A stretch of DNA of 64,000 bases from Cladopsammia gracilis (GCA_022457155.1 JAJGOT010000034.1:478501-542500), one strand, 5' to 3'; shown: positions 24,431 to 37,130, counted from the first letter of the stretch. The notes: generated by a model not told the origin, from the letters alone. A program made the numbers and translations.

Positions 24431-24855
24431 ATAATGTAAAAGCTAGGTTATTTGAACATCTACTGCAACTCTGAGTTTCAGGCTAAGTGTGAAGCATTGA
24501 TGATTGCTTCACAAGAAGCATGAAACTCAAAGTTGCAGTAAATGTTCAAATAACCTACAACCCCGGACAAAACTAGTTGAGACAAACTGAAATTACCCTT
24601 TCATTTTGGTATACTTCTGAGACAAATTTCCCACACCACAATATAAATATGCGCCCTCCCCCTCCCCCTCCTTCCAATGTTGTTTTGGGTATTACTGTAT
24701 TTGAATCAGACAGTTTTTAGAACAAAACAACATTGCATGGGGGGTGGGGAGGGGGGATTTCTTTATGTTTGTTGACGCGGGAATTGGGCGTAAAATTTAG
24801 AAATAGATGAAAAGTGTCGCAACAGTTTTGTCCGAGGTTGTAGCTTTTACATTAC
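24431..24855. repeat. Nested foldback elements
   Basis: Three layers of inverted repeats are seen: outer TAATGTAAAAGCTA / TAGCTTTTACATTA (24431-24444 and 24842-24855); a hairpin with arms of about 40 bp at 24444-24557 around GAACATCTACTGCAACTC; and a second element at 24556-24843 whose ends are CTACAACCCCGGACAAAAC and GTTTTGTCCGAGGTTGTAG. The second has an inner C-rich/G-rich stem. Relatives lie at 11918 and 22427. Confidence 0.65.
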
Positions 24856-25051
24856 AATTAAATATTTTCATATATATGTCATAGCGCATGCAATTTAGTC
24901 GATTTATCTATCTTTATCCATCTTTTATGCTCTGTACTCGGATTAGGCATAGCTTTTAACTCGATCAGAGCGCGGACAGCTTCCAATCATTTTTATATAA
25001 ATCAGTTGAATATTGATAATATCGACGCCTTAAAAAAATTATTAATCAATC

Positions 25052-28000
25052 TCAGTCCGAATCACTCTCCTCATTATGATTAGTATCCTGATGATTTGTA
25101 GCGAATAAACGCTCCGCCGTTTGTCTTGAGCAGTCCTCTTTGATCATTGCCACAAAGATTATTGCCTAAAATGAAGAAGAAAACAGAACGAGAAACCAAA
25201 ACGCATTCAGTAATTGCATGGTATGTAGTAGCATTGGTGTTACCTTTAGATGCAACAAAGGCTGCCTTTAGTGATAAGTAAGTGTGTTAAAAGATAAAAA
25301 TATAGAAATTAGATAGAAGCGTGAGCAGTCAGGTTGGTAGTTAGGTGGATAGGCATGTAATTTAGGTTACTAAGTATGCAGTGATTAAAGTGTAACTAAC
25401 AATAAACGAAAGGGAAGCCGGACAGAAGGAGTAAGTAACTAACCTCAGGAACTAATACTGACAAAACATAGCTCATCATCTTGGTGTCAGTGCTTTTAAA
25501 ATCTGGCCAAAACTCCGGTAGAAATGACTTCACCTCATTAGTGAGTCTTCGGGTCTAAAAAAAGAAAAATAAGAAGTCAACAGAATAGAATAGACACGGA
25601 ATTCACACTCGACACTAACTGATGCACCAACACGTCGACTAAGACTCCTGGTCATGCCCTTTGAGGTTTCATGACAGGCCTAAGGCTTACTTGCTTTACG
25701 ATTTCAATCGGACGTTGTAGGTTTATATATCCGTGGTATATATTTTTCTTTTAATTCGCAACTAAAAACGTTTTAAACTCTACCCAAGAAGTTAGTGAAA
25801 ATCCAGACAGTATATAAAACACAATGTTCCTTACCAGTCACCCACCTACCATTGATGATGAAAAAAATGTACTGCAATCGCAACTCAGTTGCAGAACATC
25901 GGCCCGCTTATTCTGGTGGAAGAGGGCGTGCCTGGTGCTTGGGGTATTCCCGTATAGGATGTTCTTGAGGTGGTTCTAGAAATACATGACATAAAACAAA
26001 ATATGAAATAATTAGCACAACTTTAAAACCATTACTCCAAATGAAAGGCAAATGTTATTAAACACCATTTAGTGTTATCAATAATAACTGTTAACGATAT
26101 GCGAAACGCGTTCGCTAATTACTTCCTTGGGTTTTACCTTTACATCTGACAGCTCTGGATGCTGTAAAAAAGACATTCGAGATGGGTAATTCCTGTTTAA
26201 AAAAACAAAAACAAAAAATGCCTCTACTTTATTTAAAGTAATAAAATGTCGATTGATATGTGCGCTACGTGGAGAGGGGAGGGGAGCTAAATGTAGATGC
26301 AAATGATGTTTGCCGCGTAGATGACATTTGTGCTTTATCGAGTTTTTTTGAGCAATTCCTTGATTCTTTTTTCTACAGCACCTAATGCTTTGACTTTCAA
26401 CCATTTGAAGATTACAACATAAACAGTCATAGTATATTATGACTCTCTCGGTAAAACAGCATCTACTAGGTACAAGTGCTGATAGCAAGGTTGCTAGCCT
26501 CAGAAAGTGTCGCGTTCAAAATATACATCGCGCAACAATACTGGCAAAACATTCAAAACTTCAATAATGAAAAAGTATAACAAACTTACGATGCATTCAG
26601 TTGCTTTTTCTTGCAACCACAATAATAATCTTCATCAGGAACTTCTGAATCGTCACTTAACCCCACACACGAGTAGTGAAACCACTTTTTGCAGTCTTCA
26701 CAGAAGATCCAATTATCAGTTTTCTTTTTTTTCCTCCTTGGCATTTCCTGGCAAAGAAATGCCTCGCACCGGTGATCATCTTTTTCTTTCTCGCTTATCT
26801 GACCTTGTTTTCGTTTTCGCGTAGGCCTGGTTCTTTTGGTTGATAGTGTGTTGGTTGGTGGTGTGATGGTGGTGTTGGTTGGTGGTGTGATGGTGGTGCT
26901 GGTTGGTGGTGTGATGGTGGTGCTGCTTGGTGGTGTGATGGTGGTGCTGGTTGGTGGTGTGATGGTGGTGTTTGTTGGTGGTGTGATGGTGTTGGTTGGT
27001 GGTGTGATGGTGGTGTTGGTTGGTGGTGTGATGGTGGTGCTAGTTGGTGGTGTGATGGTGGTGCTGGTTGGTGGTGTGATGGTGGTGCTGGTTGGTGGTG
27101 TGATGGTGGTGTTGGTTGGTGGTGTGATGGTGGTGCTGCTTGGTGGTGTGATGGTGGTGTTGGTTGGTGGTGTGATGGTGGTGCTGGTTGGTGGTGTGAT
27201 GGTGTTGGCTGCTGGTGTGATGGTGGTGCTGGTTGGTGGTGTGATGGTGGTGCTGCTTGGTGGTGTGATGGTGGTGTTGGTTGGTGGTGTGATGGTGGTG
27301 TTGGTTGCTGGTGTGATGGTGGTGTTGGTTGGTGGTGTGATGGTGGTGCTGGTTGGCGGTGTGATGGTGGTGCTGGTTGGCGGTGTGATGGTGGTGTTGG
27401 TTGCTGGTGTGATGGTGGTGCTGGTTGGTGGTGTGATGGTGGTGCTGGTTGGTGGTGTGATGGTGGTGTTGGTTGGTGGTGTGATGGTGGTGTTGGTTGG
27501 TGGTGTGATGGTGGTGTTGGTTGGTGGTGTGATGGTGGTGTTGGTTGGTGGTGTGATGGTGGTGCTGGTTGGTGGTATGATGGCGGTGCTGGTTGGTGGT
27601 GTGATGGTGGGGCTGGTTGCTGGTGTGATGGTGGTGGTGGTATTAGAATAGGTGGATGTAGTGATTGTGCTGATGGGTGTGTTTCTGTCAGTAAGCTTGA
27701 AAATTATGCTATTTTTAGCAGCAATAATTTTCTTAAGAGTGCTGACTCCATAAGAAGATGGATGTTTTAGTGGCAGCGAGTCCATGTTTTCCACCTGAAT
27801 GTTGACTTTGTGCGTCTTGAGGTCATTGTATGGAACCCTCAGGCCACTTTTTCCGCAAGCTTCACCTGAAAAACATAAGTGGCACGACACATTTTCTCCT
27901 AGCATCCGTGCGGTCAACAAAAGCATTCAACAAAATACTACGTACTGACAAGGGTTCTTTATTTATTAAAGACTATTTAAAACTAGAACTGTATGTAGCT

Positions 28001-29713
28001 CATGATTGTATTAACGCGGATATGCTGTAATCGAGTTCAGAGGTGCTTAAAGCGACCGAACTCAGTAAAGGTTGTTTCAATGAAATGTGCAGATAAAACT
28101 GTTCTCAGATTGAATTTATATTCCATGTAGGTTAAATATGTATCCAGTATTCAATCTACGTAAGATAACCCTAACCCAAACACAAAGCTAACCGTCACCC
28201 TGGCACAGTCACCCTGGCACAAATAAACACTGATGTAGCCAGTGGTGCGATAGTTAGTTTTAATTTGCCGGTGTTGGGGTTAGGGTTAGCTCACATCCGA
28301 TTGAATACTGGGTACTTTTTTATCCTTCATGGAATATTGATTCAACCTGAAAACGGTTACCTGCAACACCAATTTCAAACATTAAAAGGGTCAATATGTC
28401 ATAAGATTCATAAAGTACCCCTTGACAACGTTATCCGTTGGACGATATTGCCAAATTCAGCGAGTTTTCAGCGCACATTGATGTGGCTGAATGATTTACA
28501 AAAAAACAATAGATTCATACAATATATAAATCAACTTACTGTATTTACTATTAAACAGTTCTATCACTTGCCGACGTAATTCGTCTTTTTCAGTTCTGCT
28601 GCTTGACGTTGTCCTTTCTTCCCTCAGTGATCCTGACAAAAGTAAGGCGAGAAATGATGAACACTTTGTCGGATAAGTGAACTGACATATCAAAAATTTT
28701 GAAATACCTTCACTATGACCATTGACAAACGAATAGAATTTAGGAGCTAGCCGGGAAGTTTCCACAAATTGAATAGCCCTCGGATGTCCAAATACATCCA
28801 TATCCCCTTGACCGCTATCGCTAATGAAAAGGCATTTCACGCCTAAATCCTTAAGGTTTTCACACTGAAAAATACAAAGAGCAAGAACGGCGTCTCCGTT
28901 GTTTTAATTGTTATTGATGCATGACAGTGATTAGTTGTACGTCACATGACCGCTTTTCTGTAAAAAGTACTATACCTCGCGTTTTACATTCTTCAAAGTC
29001 CTCTTAATCAGCTCCTTGTCGCTTAGGACCACTTCGGAAAGTGCTCGCCTGTTGAACTCCTTTCGTTCATCCTCGTGAAGTTCTTGCCACCTCTCTGCGA
29101 GGAAGCAATTGCGGTCTTTAAAATCTAGCTCTTTAACTTGCTCTGTAAAAAATATAATATCAAATAAATATATATATTTTTATGCTGTATAAAAATTGTT
29201 TATCTTCTTTGCACAGATTTCGCCTCGCTTTTTGATTATTACAGACATTATGCTCACTTAAAAATTGTTTATAAAACGTGCTCAACAAATTCAGTCGTTT
29301 TGATTGCTTTCATGGAAGACAGCTCCGCCAAAACGCGTGGAGGCTCGCGCGCGGGCACCCACGCTTACGCCTCGTATTACCGAGCCGCTAGCACGAAATG
29401 CACCTACCGTCAATCGTAGCAATCTCTTTACAAAACAGATTAAAACCATTCAGATGTGACTTGTTTTTTCTGCGAATAAAATGAAAACATTAAGAGGGAG
29501 GTTACACCAAAATGTCGTTGCTGCCTGCACTCGGGCGTTTGCTATTTGCTTTACGCATCGCCCAGAATGCAGCGACACTGATGCCTCTGATTTCACTTCT
29601 TTGGAAGAAAGAAAATCAGAGACCCAATCGGAGTACACGTCTGCGCGCAAGAAATCAGTAAAGAAAAAGCGCTGAAATAAAATAAAAAGTCATTACCTTG
29701 CAGACTTAGGCAT
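25052..29713 (-). CDS. HMG-like / GTF2I-repeat / PHD-finger nuclear protein, 10 exons, 725 aa
   Basis: Minus-strand exons: 29713-29697, 29469-29408, 29142-28976, 28864-28708, 28632-28540, 27865-26590, 26192-26138, 25975-25850, 25554-25444, 25165-25052. Total 2178 nt, in phase throughout, with pyrimidine-rich acceptors. Residues 1-60 ([20 protein letters not shown], then [18 protein letters not shown]) resemble an HMG box. Residues 152-223 ([39 protein letters not shown]) match the GTF2I-like repeat, a DNA-binding fold known from TFII-I. Residues of about 224-500 are octapeptide repeats [16 protein letters not shown]. Residues 532-583 are a PHD finger with C4HC3 ligands C532, C537, C554, C557, H562, C565, C581, C583. 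The last 134 residues have no named domain and end in an acidic tail. Expected to act in the nucleus on chromatin; the target is unknown. Confidence 0.85.
26846..27642. repeat. 24-bp coding minisatellite, about 33 units
   Basis: On the plus strand the unit is GTGTTGGTTGGTGGTGTGATGGTG with small variants. On the coding minus strand it encodes eight residues (TITPPTNT or TITPPTST). Because the unit is a multiple of three, copy-number change keeps the frame. One unit is shortened at about 26984 and another at about 27205 by three bases each, also in frame. Confidence 0.92.
28138..28318. repeat. Inverted-repeat element in an intron of the PHD gene
   Basis: ATCCAGTATTCAATC at the left and GATTGAATACTGGGTA at the right are inverse ends. 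Inner CCCTAACCC and GGGGTTAGGG also pair. Noncoding, MITE-like. Confidence 0.55.
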
Positions 29714-30239
29714 AATTCCTCAGAAAAAACAGGAACTCTCAACACGAGGTTTGCTATCCAGGAATGTCAGTAAATGGCCTCGTTGTCCAATGCCCTCTTG
29801 AACGCCAATAAAGATAGTATGAAATATGTATCATATTACGCAAAAAGATGTCAAAACGGCGTCTCGATTACTAGATCATTATCGCTGTCTTTAAAACTTA
29901 CAAAATAGCTTTGTGTGACTGGTCATATTATATAAATGCTCATATGGCTAGTGCGGTAAATTATAAAGTAGAAAACCCACAAAATATTACCTGTCATTAA
30001 AAAAGGATCAAACTAAAATAAATCATGATCAAAAATGCCCAGAAACAAAAATGCTAAGACCATAAAGACACTAGCGTGCGCGCGTGGCAGGCTCCAGAAA
30101 CGCAAGGGGAAAGGGAACAGAAGTTTGAGGTGACAGTTCGCGCGACATCTGTCATAGATACCCGGGTTAGATATGGCATTGTTTTCGGTTTCATACACAT
30201 AAAAGTAGTCTGTTCAACCAAAAAAAGGTAAACACTAAC

Positions 30240-33200
30240 AAAGCGAATAAACGAAAAACCAATTGATTTTAAGCGGATTTAAAATTAAACTTTTGACTGA
30301 AATTCAACCGGCAAAAAATCACCCGTCCGTAAATGATCATATAGTACGCAACTAGACCCAAATTATTTCCTTTTTGTGGCTTCTGAACGAATAATGTTAA
30401 TATTTCCGGTTCTTACATACGAATAAATCGAATAAACGAAAAACGAATTTATTTCAGGGGCATTTAAAATGTCACGTTTGACTGAAATTCACCCGGCATA
30501 AAATCACCCGTCCGTATGATCATAAAAATTATAGTACACAACTCGACTTAAATTATTTTCTTTATGTGGCTTCTAGACGCCATTCAGCGGCCTATGATGT
30601 TGATATTTCATGTTCTTACGTACAAATGAATAGAATAAATGAAAAACGAATTTATTTCAGGGGCATTTCAAATTTCACTTTTGACTAAAAGTTACCCGGC
30701 ATAAAATCACCCGTCCGTATGATCATATAGTACACAACTCGACCTAAATTATTTCCTTTTTGTGGTTTCTAGACGCCATTCAGCGGCCTATGATGTTGAT
30801 ATTTCAGGTTCTTACCTACGAATGAATAGAATAAATGAAAAACGAATTTATTTCAGGGGCATTTAAAATGTCACGTTTGACTGAAATTCACCCGGCATAA
30901 AATCACCCGTCCGTATGATCATATAGTACACGACTCGACTTAAATTATTTTCTTTTTGTGGCTTTTAGACGCCATTCAGCGGCCTATGATGTTGATATTT
31001 CATGTTCTTACGTACAAATGAATAGAATAAATGAAAAACGAATTTATTTCAGGGGCATTTCAAATTTCACTTTTGACTAAAAGTTACCCGGCATAAAATC
31101 ACCCGTCCGTATGATCATATAGTACACAACTCGACCTAAATTATTTCCTTTTTGTGGTTTCTAGACGCCATTCAGCGGCCTATGATGTTGATATTTCAGG
31201 TTCTTACCTACGAATGAATAGAATAAATGAAAAACGAATTTATTTCAGGGGCATTTAAAATGTCACGTTTGACTGAAATTCACCCGGCATAAAATCACCC
31301 GTCCGTATGATCATATAGTACACAACTCGACTTAAATTATTTTATTTATGTGGCTTCTAGACGCCATTCAGCGGCCTATGATGTTGATATTTCATGTTCT
31401 TACGTACAAATGAATAGAATAAATGAAAAACGAATTTATTTCAGGGGCATTTCAAATTTCACTTTTGACTAAAAGTTACCCGGCATAAAATCACCCGTCC
31501 GTATGATCATATAGTACACAACTCGACCTAAATTATTTCCTTTTTGTGGTTTCTAGACGCCATTCAGCGGCCTATGATGTTGATATTTCAGGTTCTTACC
31601 TACGAATGAATAGAATAAATGAAAAACGAATTTATTTCAGGGGCATTTAAAATGTCACGTTTGACTGAAATTCACCCGGCATAAAATCACACGTCCGTAT
31701 GATCATATAGTACACGACTCGACCTAAATTATTTACCTTTTGTGGCTTCTAGACGCCATTCAGCGGCCTATGATGTTGATATTTCAGGTTCTTACGTACA
31801 AATGAATAGAATAAACGAAAAACGAATTTATTTCAGGGGCATTTAAAATGTCACTTTTGACTAAAAGTCACCCGGCATAAAATCACCCGTCCGTATGATC
31901 ATATAGTACACAACTCGACCTAAATTGTTTCCTTTTTGTGGCTTTCAGACGCCATTCAGCGGCCTATGATGTTGATATTTCATGTTCTTACGTACAAATG
32001 AATAGAATAAATGAAAAACGAATTTATTTCAGGGGCATTTAAAATGTCACGTTTGACTGAAATTCACCCGGCATAAAATCACCCGTCCGTATGATCATAT
32101 AGTACACAACTCGACTTAAATTATTTTCTTTATGTGGCTTCTAGACGCCATTCAGCGGCCTATGATGTTGATATTTCAGGTTCTTACCTACGAATGAATA
32201 GAATAAACGAAAAACGAATTTATTTCAGGGGCATTTAAAATGTCACGTTTGACTGAAATTCACCCGGCATAAAATCACCCGTCCGTATGATCATATAGTA
32301 CACAACTCGACTTAAATTATTTTCTTTATGTGGCTTCTAGACGCCATTCAGCGGCCTATGATGTTGATATTTCAGGTTCTTACCTACGAATGAATAGAAT
32401 AAACGAAAAACGAATTTATTTCAGGGGCATTTAAAATGTCACGTTTGACTGAAATTCACCCGGCATAAAATCACCCGTCCGTATGATCATATAGTACACG
32501 ACTCGACTTAAATTATTTTCTTTATGTGGCTTCTAGACGCCATTCAGCGGCCTATGATGTTGATATTTCATGTTCTTACGTACGAATGAATAGAATAAAC
32601 GAAAAACGAATTTATTTCAGGGGCATTTAAAATGTCACTTTTGACTAAAAGTCACCCGGCATAAAATCACCCGTCCGTATGATCATATAGTACACAACTC
32701 GACTTAAATTGTTTCCTTTTTGTGGTTTCTAGACGCCATTCAGCGGCCTATGATGTTGATATTTCAGGTTCTTACCTACGAATGAATAGAATAAATGAAA
32801 AACGAATTTATTTCAGGGGCATTTAAAATGTCACGTTTGACTGAAATTCACCCGGCATAAAATCACCCGTCCGTATGATCATATAGTACACGACTCGACC
32901 TAAATTATTTTCTTTTTGTGGCTTCTAGACGCCATTCAGCGGCCTATGATGTTGATATTTCAGGTTCTTACGTACGGATAAATCGAACTGATCGAATAAA
33001 CGAAAAACGAATTTAATTCAGGGGCATTTAAAATGTCACTTTTGACTGAAATTCACCCGGCATAAAATCACCCGTCCGTATGATCATATAGTACACGACT
33101 TGACCTAAATTATTTTCTTTTTGTGGCTTCTAGACGCCATTCAGCGGCCTATGATGTTGATATTTCATGTTCTTACGTACGAATGAATAGAATAAACGAA

Positions 33201-34458
33201 AAACGAATTTAATTCAGGGGCATTTAAAATTTCACTTTTGACTAAATTCACCCGGCATAAAATCACCCGTCTGTATGATCATATAGTACACAACTCGACC
33301 TAAATTATTTTCTTTTTGTGGTTTCTAGACGCCATTCAGCGGCCTATGATGTTGATATTTCAGGTTCTTACGTACGAATGAATAGAATAAACGAAAAACG
33401 AATTTATTTCAGGGGCATTTAAAATGTCACGTTTGACTGAAATTCACCCGGCATAAAATCACCCGTCCGTATGATCATATAGTACACGACTCGACCCAAA
33501 TTATTTTCTTTTTGTGGCTTCTAGACGCCATTCAGCGGCCTATGATGTTGATATTTCAGGTTCTTACGTACGAATGAATAGAATAAACGAAAAACGAATT
33601 TATTTCAGGGGCATTTAAAATGTCACGTTTGACTGAAATTCACCCGGCATAAAATCACCCGTCCGTATGATCATATAGTACACGACTCGACCCAAATTAT
33701 TTTCTTTTTGTGGCTTCTAGACGCCATTCAGCGGCCTATGATGTTGATATTTCAGGTTCTTACGTACGAATGAATAGAATAAACGAAAAACGAATTTATT
33801 TCAGGGGCATTTAAAATGTCACGTTTGACTGAAATTCACCCGGCATAAAATCACCCGTCCGTATGATCATATAGTACACGACTCGACCCAAATTATTTTC
33901 TTTTTGTGGCTTCTAGACGCCATTCAGCGGCCTATGATGTTGATATTTCAGGTTCTTACCTACGAATGAATAGAATAAACGAAAAACGAATTTATTTCAG
34001 GGGCATTTAAAATGTCACTTTTGACTGAAATTCACCCGGCATAAAATCACCCGTCCGTATGATCATATAGTACACGACTCGACCTAAATTATTATTTTTT
34101 GTGGCTTCTAGACGCCATTCAGCGGCCTATGATGTTGACATTTCAGGTTCGTACGTACGAATGAATAGAATAAACGAAAAACGAATTTATTTCGGGTGGA
34201 TTTAAAATGTGACTTTTGACTGAAATTCACCCGGCATAAAATCACCCGTATGTATTATCATATAGTACGCAACTCGACCTAAATTATTTCCTTTTGTGGC
34301 TTCTAGACGCCATTCAGCGGCCTACGATGTTGACATTTCGGGTTCTTACGTACGAATGAACGGAATAAACGAAAAAAAATTATTTCAGGCGCATTTAAAA
34401 TTTCACTTTTGGCTGAAATTCACCCAGCATAAAATCACCCGTCCGTATGATCATATGG
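30240..34458. repeat. Satellite array, 196-bp unit, about 21 copies
   Basis: ACGCCATTCAGCGGCCTATG recurs at 30577, 30773, 30969 and onward every 196 bp. Other landmarks of the unit are CACCCGGCATAAAATCACCC and GTCCGTATGATCATATAGTA. From 30590 to about 31700 two variants alternate (TTACGTACAAATG with TTCAAATTTC, versus TTACCTACGAATG with TTAAAATGTC), giving a 392-bp higher-order unit three times. From about 33360 to 33960 the units are nearly identical single monomers. The edge copies at both ends are the most diverged. Confidence 0.93.
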
Positions 34459-35097
34459 TTGTGTGACATCATGCAATGTGTTATGGGTAGCGTACTATAG
34501 TACGTACTACAACGGGTGATGCCCGCGTAATTTGGTGCATTTTCAGCGGCCGTCACCCATAGGAGTCGCAAGAACCGGGTGTTTCAGCGGGAAAACTTTT
34601 TACTCCACAGACATGCATGTGAAGCAAACCTACGATTAATTGGCCCTAGTTTGTTTAGCCGGAAACATCATTTCGCCGTGATTATGGCAAATTAGCAATA
34701 AATAAAAATTTGCCCGAATAAAAAATTCTGTTACGTACAGCGCAACATCAACACAATTCTGTTTATACATCAGACCAGGAGCCTATTACTCAGACCTCAG
34801 ATCTCGAGCCAACAACGGTAAGAACTTCAGATTGAAAATTGTGGTTTGGGCCGGCCTGGAGTTTTTGTAAAATGTACGATATAAAACAATAGGAATCAGT
34901 TAGGAATACGCGGACTTAAACACTACGGAAACGGATGTGTTCGTGTCCGTGATCGGAAACCCTACGGAAACGCGTAGAGAATGTTACGTAGAGAATGTTA
35001 CGTGTTTCCCGTTGTATCCGCGCCGCGGAAACGCGACTGAAACTCAAAGTTTCATGTTTCCGTAACATTTCCGAGTTACGGAAACTCCTTATTTCAC
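34459..35097. other. Intergenic stretch with a reused inverted block
   Basis: No gene is seen. The block at 34495-34545 (TATAGTACGTACTACAACGG, then GTGATGCCCG) is an inverted relative of 5835-5880. From about 34930 to 35090 the heptamer-like motif CGGAAAC recurs many times in both orientations. The homology to the ankyrin gene begins at about 35098. Confidence 0.5.
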
Positions 35098-36838
35098 CCT
35101 GTGGTGAATGGTGGATATTTTATGGACGTAGTCCTCCGTGATCCTACAGTTCCCGTTGCTATCGAATGTGGAAAGCCTTTTAACTCTTCAGTGTTCCATC
35201 TATTTTGTTATCGCCCTCCGACTTTTCCAAACAATAATTTTTTCTACTCATGGAAATGCAATAAACATAACGACCCAGTATGTAACGAAAAGAAGGGTCC
35301 CCTTGCTGAAGCTATTGAAAGTCACCCAAAACGGCAAGAAGTAATTAGTTTCTGCTTGGATGCCGAGGGTTTTACACCGTTACACCGGGCAGCACAAGGA
35401 GCCAATTTGGTATCAATTCGTTACCTGCTTGCAAATGGTGCAAATGATTCTATTTTAAGCCCACATGGACATGATGCCTTAACATTGGCCGTTCTTTTTG
35501 CATGGAAGAGACCAATTGATAAACCGGGTGAATGTTTTCTTCATATGACACGGGCCGAAGATGCGGCAATTGAACTTCTCCACCATGCAATGAAAAGTCG
35601 TGGGTACCAAATCAAATGCGACTCCAGCAAACCAGAACTGACTTTATATCATTTCGCAACCTCTCGTGGTCTCTTGAAGCTAATAGAAGTCATATTCAAC
35701 GAAAGTGCTTTGCACCAATTAGATGTGGACTGCCCCAATTCGGACGGAATAACACCAATGTACCTGGCAAAAATGTTTGAAAATCAAAGATTAAGTAACA
35801 TAATAAGTTCCTACTCAGGCTCCAATCCTTGGAATCAAGTCATCCAGACAATTAAAAATCATGGAGGTGAGATGCGATATCCAATTAAGGATGCTGAATA
35901 TAATTTAATGTACAACGGTGTGTATGGCTGGATTCCAAAGGAGTTTACATTAGATTTGAGACCTGACTTATTCCACTTTATCAAGTCGCTTTTGACGTTG
36001 TATGAAAAAAGTGAGAACAAGTCATTTCGTTGCTTCTTCGATCGTAATCGTGATTTAAATCATGAAAAATACTATTATTGGGAAATGTTGTCGATTTGGA
36101 AAGAGATCAATAACACATTTAAAAAGAAGCTTTTAGGTCAAGATTATTTGAATTTCCGTGGAGGCATAAAACAGTGTTCATGGGAAGAGGAACAATTTCG
36201 AAAAGACTTCAAATGGTATTCACGACATGTGGAACAATTTCGTCGATACCTGTCAAGAATTGTTTTACATAGACTGACCTATCCAAAAAATATCGCCAAG
36301 ACTAAGAAATGGGAAACCTTTAATAAGGTACAAAGAAATTGGTTTGAAAAAGAACTTCTCCATTTAATGAAGATGCGACACACGGAAGTCCGAAGCTTTG
36401 CTTGTGCTAAATTGCTATCTCGCAGAATTGAAGCACTTTTCCATTTGGATTCAAGAACAGTTTCATTTAGCATTAAAAAGTATCAGGAAAGGCCTCCTTA
36501 TAATTATCTTAGTTCAATTTGCCAAGATTTACATTTGATCTTCAATGATTATTTGTCACACATGATGAGAAATCATTCTTTTCAATACATATTTAATAGT
36601 AGTCGAAAAACTCTTTATTAGTGGTATTGACAGCGAACCATGGAGTAAAAAACTTCTAGTCGAGTGGCCTCTAAAATTTGTTTTGAAGCGCTCCCTCGGT
36701 TTCTTCCGTCGATATGATTATCTCAAGACTCTCCATATAGGAATCGAGCCAACTACCTACCTCCCACTTTACACCGATGAACAGCAAAAGTTGATCGAGT
36801 CGGCTCATGGCCTATTCAGAAGAGGTCTCGATCGATAG
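35098..36838 (+). pseudogene. Truncated, frameshifted copy of the HEPN-NACHT-ankyrin gene (3' part)
   Basis: A 506-codon open frame (35101-36621) is closely similar to the C-terminal third of the gene ending at 63225: shared CGKPFNSSVFHL, GPLAEAIESH, AEGFTPLHRAAQGAN, LSPHGHDALTLAV, GITPMYLA, YGWIP and LTYPKNIAKT. It starts abruptly inside the ankyrin region, with no HEPN, membrane or NTPase part upstream. Near 36590-36620 the frame shifts by one. The homologous end (FFRRYDYLKTLHIGIEPTTY) continues in the next frame to a TAG at 36836-36838. Homology also extends into the 3' flank (about 36840-37130 with 63325-63505), so the copy is a genomic duplication or an old transcript copy with 3' UTR. 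The long open frame suggests fairly recent decay. Confidence 0.8.
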
Positions 36839-37130
36839 GTAGCAACCCACTGAGCCATGGAAGACATGGAGTCGAGACGAGTCACTCTGTTTATAGATGT
36901 CGACTGCAGCGACTGATCAACGATTCTAAGAAACATCTTGCCTAGTTCCTGTACGGCTTCTTTCCATGCCTTCACGGTCATGCATTTCGGTGACGCTCGG
37001 AACACGCGATCCGAAACGCGTGACCGCGGCGAAATAATGAGGCCTAGGTACTAGGCAAAGAAACATCTATTCTTAACGTTTGTGGGCTCTGTTATTTGGC
37101 TTTAATATCTTAAGATCTTCTAAGGAGGAA

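Noticed and set aside
26836..27651. 271-codon plus-strand frame of LVGGVMVV repeats
   Set aside because: It is the antisense of the Thr/Pro array; the stop-free 24-bp unit makes both strands open. The minus strand has phased exons and domains on both sides.
28165..28290. Telomere-like CCCTAACCC and GGGTTAGGG
   Set aside because: Only one or two hexamers on each arm of a small inverted-repeat element; not an interstitial telomere array.
29481..29675. 64-codon plus-strand frame ending in a Lys-rich tail
   Set aside because: It overlaps intron 1 and exon 2 of the minus-strand gene, whose phase works out exactly; no motif or splice partner was found on the plus strand.
18879..34458. Possible CRISPR-like arrays
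   Set aside because: The 111-bp and 196-bp units are head-to-tail with no unique spacers; they are eukaryotic satellites.
35101..36621. 506-codon frame as an independent gene
   Set aside because: It begins inside an ankyrin region homologous to the full-length gene and its end is frameshifted, so I call it a pseudogene.
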